The notes under the pieces are model-generated. The model ran no database searches. It worked only from the letters and a program-made list of their open reading frames with translations, and was not told the DNA's origin. From positions 1 through 39,125 of the forward strand of contig VEQZ01000011.1 of the NCBI GenBank assembly GCA_018882975.1: a stretch of DNA of 39,125 nt. The letters run 5' to 3'. Each line of letters opens with the position of its first letter. Positions within the stretch are counted from its first letter, which is position 1. The DNA comes from Rhodocyclaceae bacterium (GTDB taxonomy: Bacteria; Pseudomonadota; Gammaproteobacteria; Burkholderiales; UBA3065). The position numbers and the translations under genes were made by a program. Below are positions 23,709 through 30,550 of the stretch, piece after piece.

Positions 23709-25385
23709 CTACATCCGCTCCGGGGCGCTCACGCCCAGCAATGCGAGGCCGTTGGCGATGACCTGGCGAGTGGCGGCGGCCAGCGCCAGACGTGCGGTGC
23801 GCAGCGCCGCGTCGTCGACCAGGAACTGGCTGGCGTTGTACCAGCTGTGGAAGTCGGCGGCGAGGTCCTTGAGGTAGAACGCGACGCTGTGCGGCGCGAG
23901 GTCCGCCGCCGCGTCGGCGACCATCTGCGGGAAGGCCTCGAGGCGGTTGATCACGGCGCGCTCGTGCTCGCTGGCCAGTGGCGCGAGGCCGGCCTGCGCC
24001 AGCGCAGCGGCATCGCCGCCCCATTGTTCCAAAACGCTGCAGATGCGCGCGTGCGCATACTGGATGTAATAGACCGGGTTGTCGTTGGTCTGCGCGCGGG
24101 CCAGGTCGATGTCGAACACCAGTTGCGAGTCGGCGCGCCGCGCCGCGAGGAAGTAACGCGTCGCATCCGCACCGACCTCGTCGATGAGATCGCGCAGGGT
24201 CACGTAGCTGCCAGCGCGTTTGGAGATCTTGACCTCCTCGCCGCCGCGCATCACCGTCACCATCTGGTGCAGCACGTAGTCCGGCCAACCGGTTGGAATG
24301 CCGATACCGAGCGCCTGCAGGCCGGCGCGCACGCGGGTGATGGTGCTGTGGTGGTCGGCGCCCTGCTCGTTGATGACCCGCTCGAAGCCACGATGCCACT
24401 TGGCGGCGTGGTAGGCCACGTCCGGCACGAAATAGGTGTAGCCGCCTTCACGCTTGCGCATGACGCGGTCCTTGTCATCGCCGAAGGACGTGGTCCGCAG
24501 CCACAGCGCGCCGTCTTCCTCGAAAGTGTGGCCGGAATCGACCAGCGCCTGCACGGTGCGCTCGACCGAGCCGTCGGCGTAGAGCGCCGACTCCAGGCTG
24601 AACACGTCGAAGCGCACGCCGAAGGCCTTGAGGTCGAGGTCCTGCTCGTGGCGCAACCAGGCCACGGCGAAGTGGCGGACCGCCTCGGCATCGTCCGGGT
24701 CGCCGGCGCCGACCACGTGCTGGTCCTCGGCATCGACTTTCTCGCGGGCCATGTAGGCGCGCGCCACTTCGACGATGTAGTCGCCGCGGTAGCCGTCGGC
24801 CGGCCAAGAGGCGTGGTCGGGGCCGAGACCGCGCGCCCGCGCCTGCACCGAGAGGGTGAGGTTGTCGATCTGCGCGCCGGCGTCGTTGTAATAGAACTCG
24901 CGCGTCACCGCCCAGCCGGTGGCCTCAAGCAGGCGGCACAGGCAGTCGCCCACCGCCGCGCCGCGGCCATGGCCCACATGCAGCGGCCCGGTCGGGTTGG
25001 CCGAGACGAACTCGACCTGGACCTTGCGGCCCTGCCCCGCTTGCGAGCGGCCGAATGCGCGACCGGCGCTCAGCACCGCGTGGACCACGCCGTTGCGCGC
25101 GGCCGCGTCGACAAACAGATTGATGAAGCCGGGCCCGGCCACCTCGGCGCGCGCGACCAGCCCCGGCGCGGCCAGCGCGTCAACCAGCGCCTGCGCCAGT
25201 TCGCGCGGGTTGCGCTTGAGCGGCTTGGCCAGCACCAGCGCGATGTTGCAGGCGAAGTCGCCGTGGCCAGCTTGGCGCGGCCGCTCGAGGACTGGCGTGG
25301 CACCCCCGGCTTCGAGCCCCGCCGCCGCTACGGCGTGGGCCAGCGCGTCGGCCAGACGCTGCCGGAGATCGGGAGTGGAGGACAT
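23709..25385 (-). CDS. argS: Arginyl-tRNA synthetase
   Basis: Class I synthetase that charges tRNA-Arg. The 558-residue product (E. coli 577) has the N-terminal Add-1 domain (about 1-110), the HIGH-type signature in [16 protein letters not shown] (HVGH), and [13 protein letters not shown]. The KMSKS-like segment [15 protein letters not shown], the family motif [15 protein letters not shown], and an anticodon-binding DALR domain at the C-terminus ([18 protein letters not shown]) follow. The ATG at 25385 is the first in the conserved frame. A rho-independent terminator for the upstream cytochrome operon ends about 10 bases before it, so argS probably has its own promoter; a TATAAT lies in the loop of that terminator. 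Confidence 0.97.
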   Translation of the reverse strand: MSSTPDLRQRLADALAHAVAAAGLEAGGATPVLERPRQAGHGDFACNIALVLAKPLKRNPRELAQALVDALAAPGLVARAEVAGPGFINLFVDAAARNGVVHAVLSAGRAFGRSQAGQGRKVQVEFVSANPTGPLHVGHGRGAAVGDCLCRLLEATGWAVTREFYYNDAGAQIDNLTLSVQARARGLGPDHASWPADGYRGDYIVEVARAYMAREKVDAEDQHVVGAGDPDDAEAVRHFAVAWLRHEQDLDLKAFGVRFDVFSLESALYADGSVERTVQALVDSGHTFEEDGALWLRTTSFGDDKDRVMRKREGGYTYFVPDVAYHAAKWHRGFERVINEQGADHHSTITRVRAGLQALGIGIPTGWPDYVLHQMVTVMRGGEEVKISKRAGSYVTLRDLIDEVGADATRYFLAARRADSQLVFDIDLARAQTNDNPVYYIQYAHARICSVLEQWGGDAAALAQAGLAPLASEHERAVINRLEAFPQMVADAAADLAPHSVAFYLKDLAADFHSWYNASQFLVDDAALRTARLALAAATRQVIANGLALLGVSAPERM

Positions 25386-25395
25386 GGCGGCATTG

Positions 25396-25425
25396 CAAAA
25401 AAGAGGGGCGGATTATAACCGCCCC
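25396..25425 (-). terminator. Rho-independent terminator of the cytochrome cluster
   Basis: On the minus strand a perfect 7-bp GC stem, GGGGCGG / CCGCCCC (25419-25425 and 25405-25411), encloses a 7-base loop and is followed by TCTTTTTT. It lies about 75 bases after the stop of the porin-cytochrome gene and ends just before argS. The loop contains TATAAT on the minus strand, which could double as a -10 box for argS, though I see no matching -35. Confidence 0.88.
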
Positions 25426-25500
25426 GCAACGGCGGCCGGCCCGGTCGGCCGACCACCGCAATAGCCTGCGCCGGGGGAGCGCAGGCCGGAGAGACTTGCC

Positions 25501-26790
25501 TTAAAACGCAGTCCAGACGTAGCCGAACAGGGTGTTGTTGCCGTGCGCGTACGATCCGCCTTCCCCATCGAGGCGTTGGAAGTTGATGTACTGGAGACCG
25601 ACGCGGACATTGGCCCACGGCGCCATCCACGAGTCTTCCTTGCCCAGCGGCGTCCAGCTCAACTCGGTGATGAAGCCGCGGCTGTTGGGCGACTTGGTCG
25701 GATCGGCGGTGTAGAGGCCGATCGAGTCGCCGGTGGTCGAGAAGTAGCCTAGTGAGAGGCCGTAGGTGTTGCGATAGAAGTAGGAGGCGTTGGCCTTGAA
25801 CTCGTTGAGATGGCCGCGTTCGCCCTGCGACGAGGCGGTCTCGCGCACGTAACTGGTGTTGAGTGTGCCGATGTGCTCGCGGCCGCCGAGGTACTGGTAC
25901 ATGGCATCGACGCCAATGTCGTGGAAGTTGCCTACCGTGGCCGGATCCACAGCCCCCCGCGAGTGCAACCCGCCGTTCATGCCGAACAGCCCGACAGCGA
26001 AGGCCTGCCGTTTGAGGTCACGGAAGTAGGCGGTGCGCCAGTAGATCGTTCCGTCACCGAGCCGGCCGGGGTCGCTGTCCTTGCCCTCGCCCAGCGCGAC
26101 CTGCGTTCGCGGCGCAAGCGTGCGGTAGGTGCCGACCTCGGCGTAGATCGAGTTGTCGAGAAATCCGTAAAGGGTCAGACCGCCGACCGTGTGCTCCAAG
26201 CCGCGTCCGCCACCGATCAGCGATGCCGCACTGGGTCCGCCCGCCAACTCCGAGCCGGTGTAGGGGAAGCCCCACACGGTGAGCGTGTTGAACGGGTCCT
26301 GCACGGTCGGGTTGTTGTTGAAACTCAGGCCGTAGACGAGCTCCTTGCCGCCCACGCTGCGGGCATCGACCAGGCGCAGGTCGGTGTGGTCGAGGCCCCA
26401 TTCGTGGCCGATGCCATCCCAGGTCGCCTGCACGAAGCCGCCGATGTGGTCGTTGACGCGGCCGGCGGCAAAGATCGAGGCCTCGTTGAGGCGGTCGCTA
26501 TTGACCTTGTCGACCTCGGCAGTCTTGGAGCCGCGCACTTTGGTGTAGCCGGCGATGGCATGCGCCGACATCGGCATCCAGGTGCTTGAGCCGTCCCAGT
26601 CGGTATAGCCGCCGATCTTGAACTTCATGCCGTTCGGCGTGAGTTGCGGGCCGAAGGCGCCGATGTGGCAAGCGGTGCAGGCCTGCCCGGTCTGACGGGC
26701 GAAGCTCGGCAGGGCGTGCGCGGGGGATGCCCATGCCAGCAACGCGGCGCAGGCGGCGAACAGGCGCAGGAGGGTGTGAAGGGTTCGCAT
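25501..26790 (-). CDS. Cyc2-like outer-membrane cytochrome-porin fusion
   Basis: Predicted outer-membrane beta-barrel carrying one N-terminal c-type heme. The 429-residue precursor has a signal peptide (about 1-26, ending SPAHA), then LPSFARQTGQACTACH with the heme motif CTACH at 38-42, then a Q-LTPNGMKFKIGGY segment near 48-61. This order (FARQTG, CxxCH, LTPxGxxFKxxGY) is that of the Cyc2 Fe(II)-oxidase family and its relatives. The remaining ~365 residues alternate polar and aromatic residues in short strands and end in Phe, as outer-membrane barrels do. The ATG at 26790 was chosen because it starts the signal peptide. It is last in a three-cytochrome operon. Substrate is unknown: iron oxidation is possible, but other family members may serve different donors or acceptors. 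Confidence 0.75.
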   Translation of the reverse strand: MRTLHTLLRLFAACAALLAWASPAHALPSFARQTGQACTACHIGAFGPQLTPNGMKFKIGGYTDWDGSSTWMPMSAHAIAGYTKVRGSKTAEVDKVNSDRLNEASIFAAGRVNDHIGGFVQATWDGIGHEWGLDHTDLRLVDARSVGGKELVYGLSFNNNPTVQDPFNTLTVWGFPYTGSELAGGPSAASLIGGGRGLEHTVGGLTLYGFLDNSIYAEVGTYRTLAPRTQVALGEGKDSDPGRLGDGTIYWRTAYFRDLKRQAFAVGLFGMNGGLHSRGAVDPATVGNFHDIGVDAMYQYLGGREHIGTLNTSYVRETASSQGERGHLNEFKANASYFYRNTYGLSLGYFSTTGDSIGLYTADPTKSPNSRGFITELSWTPLGKEDSWMAPWANVRVGLQYINFQRLDGEGGSYAHGNNTLFGYVWTAF

Positions 26791-26864
26791 GGGTGTCTCG
26801 CGGAGGGTGATGCGTGGCCGGCCAGAGCCGGACGGATTCGGGCGGATGGCGTGGCGGGCCGCGC

Positions 26865-27260
26865 TCACTTGACGGACAGCAGGTAGGCGATCACGTCGGC
26901 ACGGTCCTTCTCGTCATCGAGGCCGTCGTACTTCATCTTTCCGCCCGGCACGACCTTCTTGGGGCGGGTGATGTAGGCGTCGATCTTTTCCGGGCTCCAG
27001 GTGATGTCGCTGGCCTTCATGGCGTCGGAATAGGCAAAGCCGGCCACAGTGGCGGCCTTGCGGCCGTTGACGCCGTTCAGGCTCGGCCCCTTCTTGTTCT
27101 TGCCGGCGGTCAGGCTGTGGCAGTCGGAGCACTCGCCAGCAAAGACCTTCTCGCCTTTGGCCGGGTCGCCGTTGGCATGGGCCACAAACGGGGTGACCGC
27201 CAGTGCGCTTGCGGCAAAGACGGCCGCAGCAAGGCTTCGTGAGTTTGGGAAGTGCATCAT
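26865..27260 (-). CDS. Periplasmic class I cytochrome c
   Basis: Small soluble monoheme electron carrier. The 131-residue precursor has a signal peptide (about 1-29, ending VAHA), a heme-binding CSDCH at 44-48, and a methionine axial-ligand segment (VVPGGKMKYDGL) followed by the C-terminal helix (KDRADVIAYLLSVK). This is the fold of cytochrome c2/c550-type proteins. A GAGAGG Shine-Dalgarno precedes two tandem ATGs at 27260 and 27257, so the exact first residue is uncertain by one. It sits between the NapC/NirT-type gene (33 bases) and the porin-cytochrome gene (74 bases) and would suit as the periplasmic shuttle between them. Confidence 0.93.
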   Translation of the reverse strand: MMHFPNSRSLAAAVFAASALAVTPFVAHANGDPAKGEKVFAGECSDCHSLTAGKNKKGPSLNGVNGRKAATVAGFAYSDAMKASDITWSPEKIDAYITRPKKVVPGGKMKYDGLDDEKDRADVIAYLLSVK

Positions 27261-27293
27261 TGGTCCTCTCTTGGATGTGGTGTCGGCACGGGC

Positions 27294-27863
27294 TCAGGAA
27301 CCACCCACCACATCGGCGGGCTCGAGGCCGCCAGGGGGTTCCTTGTGGGCGATGCCGTAGTGGCAGTCGATGCAGGTCTTGCCGTCCTTGCCGATCTTCT
27401 GGTGCTGCTTGCGCGCGGTCGGGCCCTGCGCCTCAGGATCCATCGCCCTGACGTCGTGGCAGTGGCGGCACTCGGCCGAATCGGTCGCCTTCATGTGGCG
27501 CCAGACCTGCTTGGCCATTTCGAGGCGGTGCGCCTCGAATTTCTCGGGCGTGTCGATCTCGCCGGTGAAGTGCGACCAGACGTCCTTGGCGGCGCCGATC
27601 TTGCGCAGCGTCAGCCCGACCGGGTCGTGCGGCACATGGCAGTCGGAGCAACCGGCCTTGACCCCGGCGGCATTGCGCGCGTGGATGGTGTCCTTGTATT
27701 CGGCGTAGTTGTGGTCGCGCATCTCGTGGCACGAGGTGCAGAACTCGACGCTGCTGGTGGCATGGACGCCCCACTGCATGCCGGCGAACACGGCACCGCC
27801 GGCGAGAAAAAAACCCGCCAACCCAATCACGCCGAGCGTGAACCGTCGCCGCAACAGACCCAT
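27294..27863 (-). CDS. NapC/NirT-family tetraheme membrane cytochrome c
   Basis: Membrane-anchored periplasmic cytochrome that typically takes electrons from quinol and passes them to soluble partners. The 189-residue product has one N-terminal membrane helix (residues about 9-29), and four heme motifs: CTSCH (42-46), CSDCH (72-76), CRHCH (132-136) and CIDCH (164-168). Other conserved segments include CHEMRDHNYAEYKDTIHARN and SDCHVPHDP. This heme number and spacing are the standard NapC/NirT pattern. No nap, nir or tor reductase gene is adjacent; instead its neighbours are a soluble cytochrome c and a Cyc2-like porin, so its partner is probably one of these. First gene of the cluster, 125 bases after the sensor-kinase stop. 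Confidence 0.94.
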   Translation of the reverse strand: MGLLRRRFTLGVIGLAGFFLAGGAVFAGMQWGVHATSSVEFCTSCHEMRDHNYAEYKDTIHARNAAGVKAGCSDCHVPHDPVGLTLRKIGAAKDVWSHFTGEIDTPEKFEAHRLEMAKQVWRHMKATDSAECRHCHDVRAMDPEAQGPTARKQHQKIGKDGKTCIDCHYGIAHKEPPGGLEPADVVGGS

Positions 27864-27919
27864 CGCAATCCCGGAACGAGAGATATCCGACTGGATTGGA
27901 ACTGCCTGAACCCTTCAAA

Positions 27920-27949
27920 AGCCTGACAGGGCAAAGGGTCCATCAGGCT
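27920..27949. repeat. Inverted repeat upstream of the cytochrome cluster
   Basis: Arms AGCCTGA (27920-27926) and TCAGGCT (27943-27949) are perfect inverted repeats separated by 16 bases, in the 125-base gap between the sensor kinase stop and the NapC/NirT-type gene. The site lies about 60-85 bases before that start codon. It could be an operator or the remains of a terminator; there is no T-run. Confidence 0.35.
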
Positions 27950-27988
27950 GGACGCGTTGTGACGGCGAGGCCGCGGGGTGAATCGCCC

Positions 27989-29377
27989 TCAAGCGGGCAG
28001 ATGGATGACGAAACAGGCGCCGCCCATCGGTGCGGGCTCAAAATCGACGCGGCCGCCGTGCGCCTCGGCCGCAGCGCGGACGATGGCCAAGCCCAGCCCG
28101 CTGCCAGGCACAGGCGTGTCACCACGTCGGAAGCGCTCGAACAGACTGCTGCGGTCCTTCTCGTCGACGCCGCAGCCATCATCCTCGACCAGCAGCAGCG
28201 CTTCGGCGTGGTCAGCGTGGCAGGCAATGGTCACGCGGGTGGCACCCACCGCATGCAACAGGGCGTTTTCGACCAGATTGAGCAGCGCCTCGCGCAGCAG
28301 CCAGCGCACGCCGCGAATGCGCTCGCAGCCGATATCAAAGCCGAGATCGATGCCGCGAGCCAGCGCGCGGTCGAGGCACTGGTCGGCGACGCTGGTGAGC
28401 AGGGCCGACACGTCCACCGCCGCGGCTTGCGGTCCGCCCTCCACGGCATCGCGGGCGCGCGCCAGCGCGAGCATCTGGTGGGTGGTGTGGGTCAGTTCGC
28501 GGCTGCTGTCGATGACCTCGCCGAGCCGCCGGGCGGTGTCCGGGTCAGCCCCGCGCGCGGCGAGCTCGAGCCGGGTGCGCAGCGTCGCCAGCGGTGTGCG
28601 CAACTGGTGGGCAGCCGCTGAGAGAAAGGCCTGTTCGTCGGCGTGAACCTTCTCTAGCCGGCCGAGCAGGCGGTTGATCGCCTCGACCAGACCACCGGCC
28701 TCGCTCGGCAGCCCCCGCAGCGAGAGTGGGCGCAGGTCGTCGGGTTTGCGCGCATCGACGGCACGCCCAAGGCGCATCAGCGGGTCCATGACCCAGCCGG
28801 TGGCAAGTGACAGGACCAGCGAGAGCAGGAGGAAGACCAGGATATTGACGTAGACGACGTTGCCGAGGATGTCGCTGGCGATCTGGTTGCGCTTGCCCAT
28901 GGTCTCGGCCACGACCACGCGCAAACCCGGCGCGTCGCGCACGGACAAGGTCACCAAGCGCCACGGCTGGCCGTCGATGCGCGCGTCGGCGAACACCGGG
29001 ACGGCCACTCGCGGCGGCGCGGCGTAAGCCTCGAGGCCCTCGGCACCGGCCAGCAACTGCCCATCGCCGTCGATCACCGCAAAACGGACACTGTCGTCTG
29101 CGTCCGAATGCGCGACACGCATGCCGATGTCGCGGGCTGTCGCCGCGACGCGGGCTGCATCGCCGGCGACCGGGACCAGCGCGTCCGCAAGCACATCGGC
29201 GAGGTCGGCGATGGCGTGGTCGTAACCCTCGTTGGCGAGGCGCACGGCATCGCGGTAGTCGAGCACGGCACTGGCTGGCACGCCCACCGCCAGACACAGC
29301 AGGATCACCAGCATCAAGCGCAGGCGCAGACTCGCCAGCCCGCCGCGCGGGGCACCACGCAACTCAGGCGTCGGCAT
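27989..29377 (-). CDS. Sensor histidine kinase (TctE/QseC-like)
   Basis: Inner-membrane two-component sensor; signal unknown. The 462-residue product has a first membrane helix (about 17-38, LRLRLMLVILLCLAVGVPAS), a periplasmic sensing region of about 125 residues resembling the 2CSK_N type, and a second helix (about 180-200, YVNILVFLLLSLVLSLA). A HAMP-like linker, HisKA (SAAAHQLRTPLATL, with the phosphoacceptor His) and the ATPase domain follow (N box LLNLVENALLHA, G boxes DDGCGVDEKD and GSGLGLAIV). Its start overlaps the response-regulator stop by 14 bases. The TctDE and QseBC groups share this architecture. Proximity to the cytochrome cluster suggests, but does not show, that it controls it. 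Confidence 0.92.
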   Translation of the reverse strand: MPTPELRGAPRGGLASLRLRLMLVILLCLAVGVPASAVLDYRDAVRLANEGYDHAIADLADVLADALVPVAGDAARVAATARDIGMRVAHSDADDSVRFAVIDGDGQLLAGAEGLEAYAAPPRVAVPVFADARIDGQPWRLVTLSVRDAPGLRVVVAETMGKRNQIASDILGNVVYVNILVFLLLSLVLSLATGWVMDPLMRLGRAVDARKPDDLRPLSLRGLPSEAGGLVEAINRLLGRLEKVHADEQAFLSAAAHQLRTPLATLRTRLELAARGADPDTARRLGEVIDSSRELTHTTHQMLALARARDAVEGGPQAAAVDVSALLTSVADQCLDRALARGIDLGFDIGCERIRGVRWLLREALLNLVENALLHAVGATRVTIACHADHAEALLLVEDDGCGVDEKDRSSLFERFRRGDTPVPGSGLGLAIVRAAAEAHGGRVDFEPAPMGGACFVIHLPA

Positions 29378-30041
29378 CGTCGTCTTCGAGGCGGTAACCG
29401 AGACCGCGCACGGTACGAATCATGCGGCCGTCCTCGCCGAGTTTGGCGCGCAGGCGCGAGACATAGATCTCGATGGCGTTGCCGGTGATCTCGCGCTCCC
29501 AAGTGCCCATGGCGGCGACCAGCGCGTCCTTGGACAGGATGCCGGGTGCCGCCATCGCCAGAGTGCGCAGCAGGCGCCATTCGCTGGGAGTAAGGTCGAG
29601 CGGCTCACCCCGCAGCCGCGCGTCCTGGCGCTGCAGATCGATCTCCAGGACGCCCATGGACAGGCGCGCCGCACGCAGCGCGTTGTCACGCCGCACCAGC
29701 GCACGCACGCGCGCCATGAACTCCGCCAGGTCAAAGGGCTTGACCAGATAGTCATCGGCGCCCTCGTCGAGGCCACGGACACGGTCCGCCAGGCCATCGC
29801 GCGCGGTGACGATGAGCACCGGCGTGCCGATTCGCCGGCCACGTACGGCGCGCACCAGGTCGAGGCCGTTGCCGTCGGGAAGACCGAGGTCGACCACCAG
29901 CAGCGAGTAGTCACCGCTGCGCGCACTGATGATCGCCGGGTCCAACCGCGCAATGCGGTCAACGCCAAAGTTCTGTGCCTCGAGGGCCTCGGTCATCGCC
30001 GCAGCGAGACCGGCATCGTCCTCGACCAGCAGAACTCTCAC
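29364..30041 (-). CDS. OmpR-family response regulator (TctD/QseB-like)
   Basis: DNA-binding regulator paired with the overlapping sensor kinase. The 225-residue product has a receiver domain (about 1-115) with EDD at 7-9, phosphoacceptor Asp51 in LLVVDLGLPDGNG, VTARDG and LVKPFD, and a winged-helix domain (about 128-220) with LTPSEWRLLRTLA, AIEIYVSRLRAKLGEDG and RTVRGLGYRL. These spellings place it with TctD/QseB-type regulators. It starts 11 bases after the DUF2237 gene stop, so the three genes probably share a transcript. Target promoters are not known; the cytochrome gene cluster downstream is the nearest candidate. Confidence 0.93.
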   Translation of the reverse strand: MRVLLVEDDAGLAAAMTEALEAQNFGVDRIARLDPAIISARSGDYSLLVVDLGLPDGNGLDLVRAVRGRRIGTPVLIVTARDGLADRVRGLDEGADDYLVKPFDLAEFMARVRALVRRDNALRAARLSMGVLEIDLQRQDARLRGEPLDLTPSEWRLLRTLAMAAPGILSKDALVAAMGTWEREITGNAIEIYVSRLRAKLGEDGRMIRTVRGLGYRLEDDDADA

Positions 30042-30052
30042 GGGTCAGCCGG

Positions 30053-30463
30053 TCACGCGTCGGCCGGCGGCAAAACGACGGCGTGCCGTCGCAGGTCGTC
30101 GAGGCTCAGGTAGGCCAATGCCGAAAAGTGCGTCGCTTCGAGGATCACCGGCGGGGCGACGTCGGCCTCGAGCGCCTCCTTCCAGCGCGCCGCGCAGAGG
30201 CACCAGCGGTCGCCCGGGCGCAGGCCGGGAAAGCCATAGTGCGGCATGGGCGTGACCAGATCGTTGCCCTGCGCGACCGAGAAGCGCAAAAACTCGTCGG
30301 TGACCACCGCGCAGACCACGTGCAAGCCGACGTCGCCGGGCCCGGTGCGGCAGCAGCCGTCACGAAAGAAACCGGTGACCGGCTTGAGGCCACAAGGCTC
30401 GAGCTCTCCACCCAGCACGTTGACCTGGCTGGAGGCGGGGTTTTCGGAAGGCGTCTGACTCAT
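30053..30463 (-). CDS. DUF2237 family protein
   Basis: Conserved bacterial protein of unknown function. The 136-residue product shows the features I associate with DUF2237: LGGELEPCGLKPVTGFFRDGCC split around residues 17-38, DVGLHVVCAVVTDEFL, and a strongly conserved GFPGLRPGDRWCLCAARW. Five cysteines are present, arranged as single C, CC, C and CxC, which might bind metal or form disulfides; no signal peptide is seen, so it is likely cytoplasmic. The ATG at 30463 was chosen over a longer frame that runs into the dnaE promoter region. It is divergent from dnaE and 11 bases ahead of the response regulator. Confidence 0.85.
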   Translation of the reverse strand: MSQTPSENPASSQVNVLGGELEPCGLKPVTGFFRDGCCRTGPGDVGLHVVCAVVTDEFLRFSVAQGNDLVTPMPHYGFPGLRPGDRWCLCAARWKEALEADVAPPVILEATHFSALAYLSLDDLRRHAVVLPPADA

Positions 30464-30480
30464 CGGGTTCGGTCTGCGGG

Positions 30481-30509
30481 TGGGGTGAAAAGGGCCCTCA
30501 TTGTAGAAT
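30481..30509 (+). promoter_or_regulatory. Possible dnaE promoter
   Basis: A TAGAAT hexamer (30504-30509) lies 41 bases before the dnaE start in the 87-base divergent gap. The -35 position 17 bases upstream (30481-30486, TGGGGT) is a poor match, so this is only a -10 candidate. On the other strand the gap must also hold the DUF2237 promoter, which I could not identify. Confidence 0.3.
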
Positions 30510-30550
30510 CGTCCGACGCCGCAAGACCCATTCCCGCTACCGAGACCTGC

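Noticed and set aside
25465-25485. GC-rich hairpin CCTGCGC...GCGCAGG after the porin-cytochrome gene
   Set aside because: There is no T-run on either strand; the better terminator lies at 25396-25425.
29975-30550. N-terminal extension of dnaE
   Set aside because: The upstream in-frame codons are antisense to DUF2237 and the response regulator, and the family N-terminus begins at 30551.
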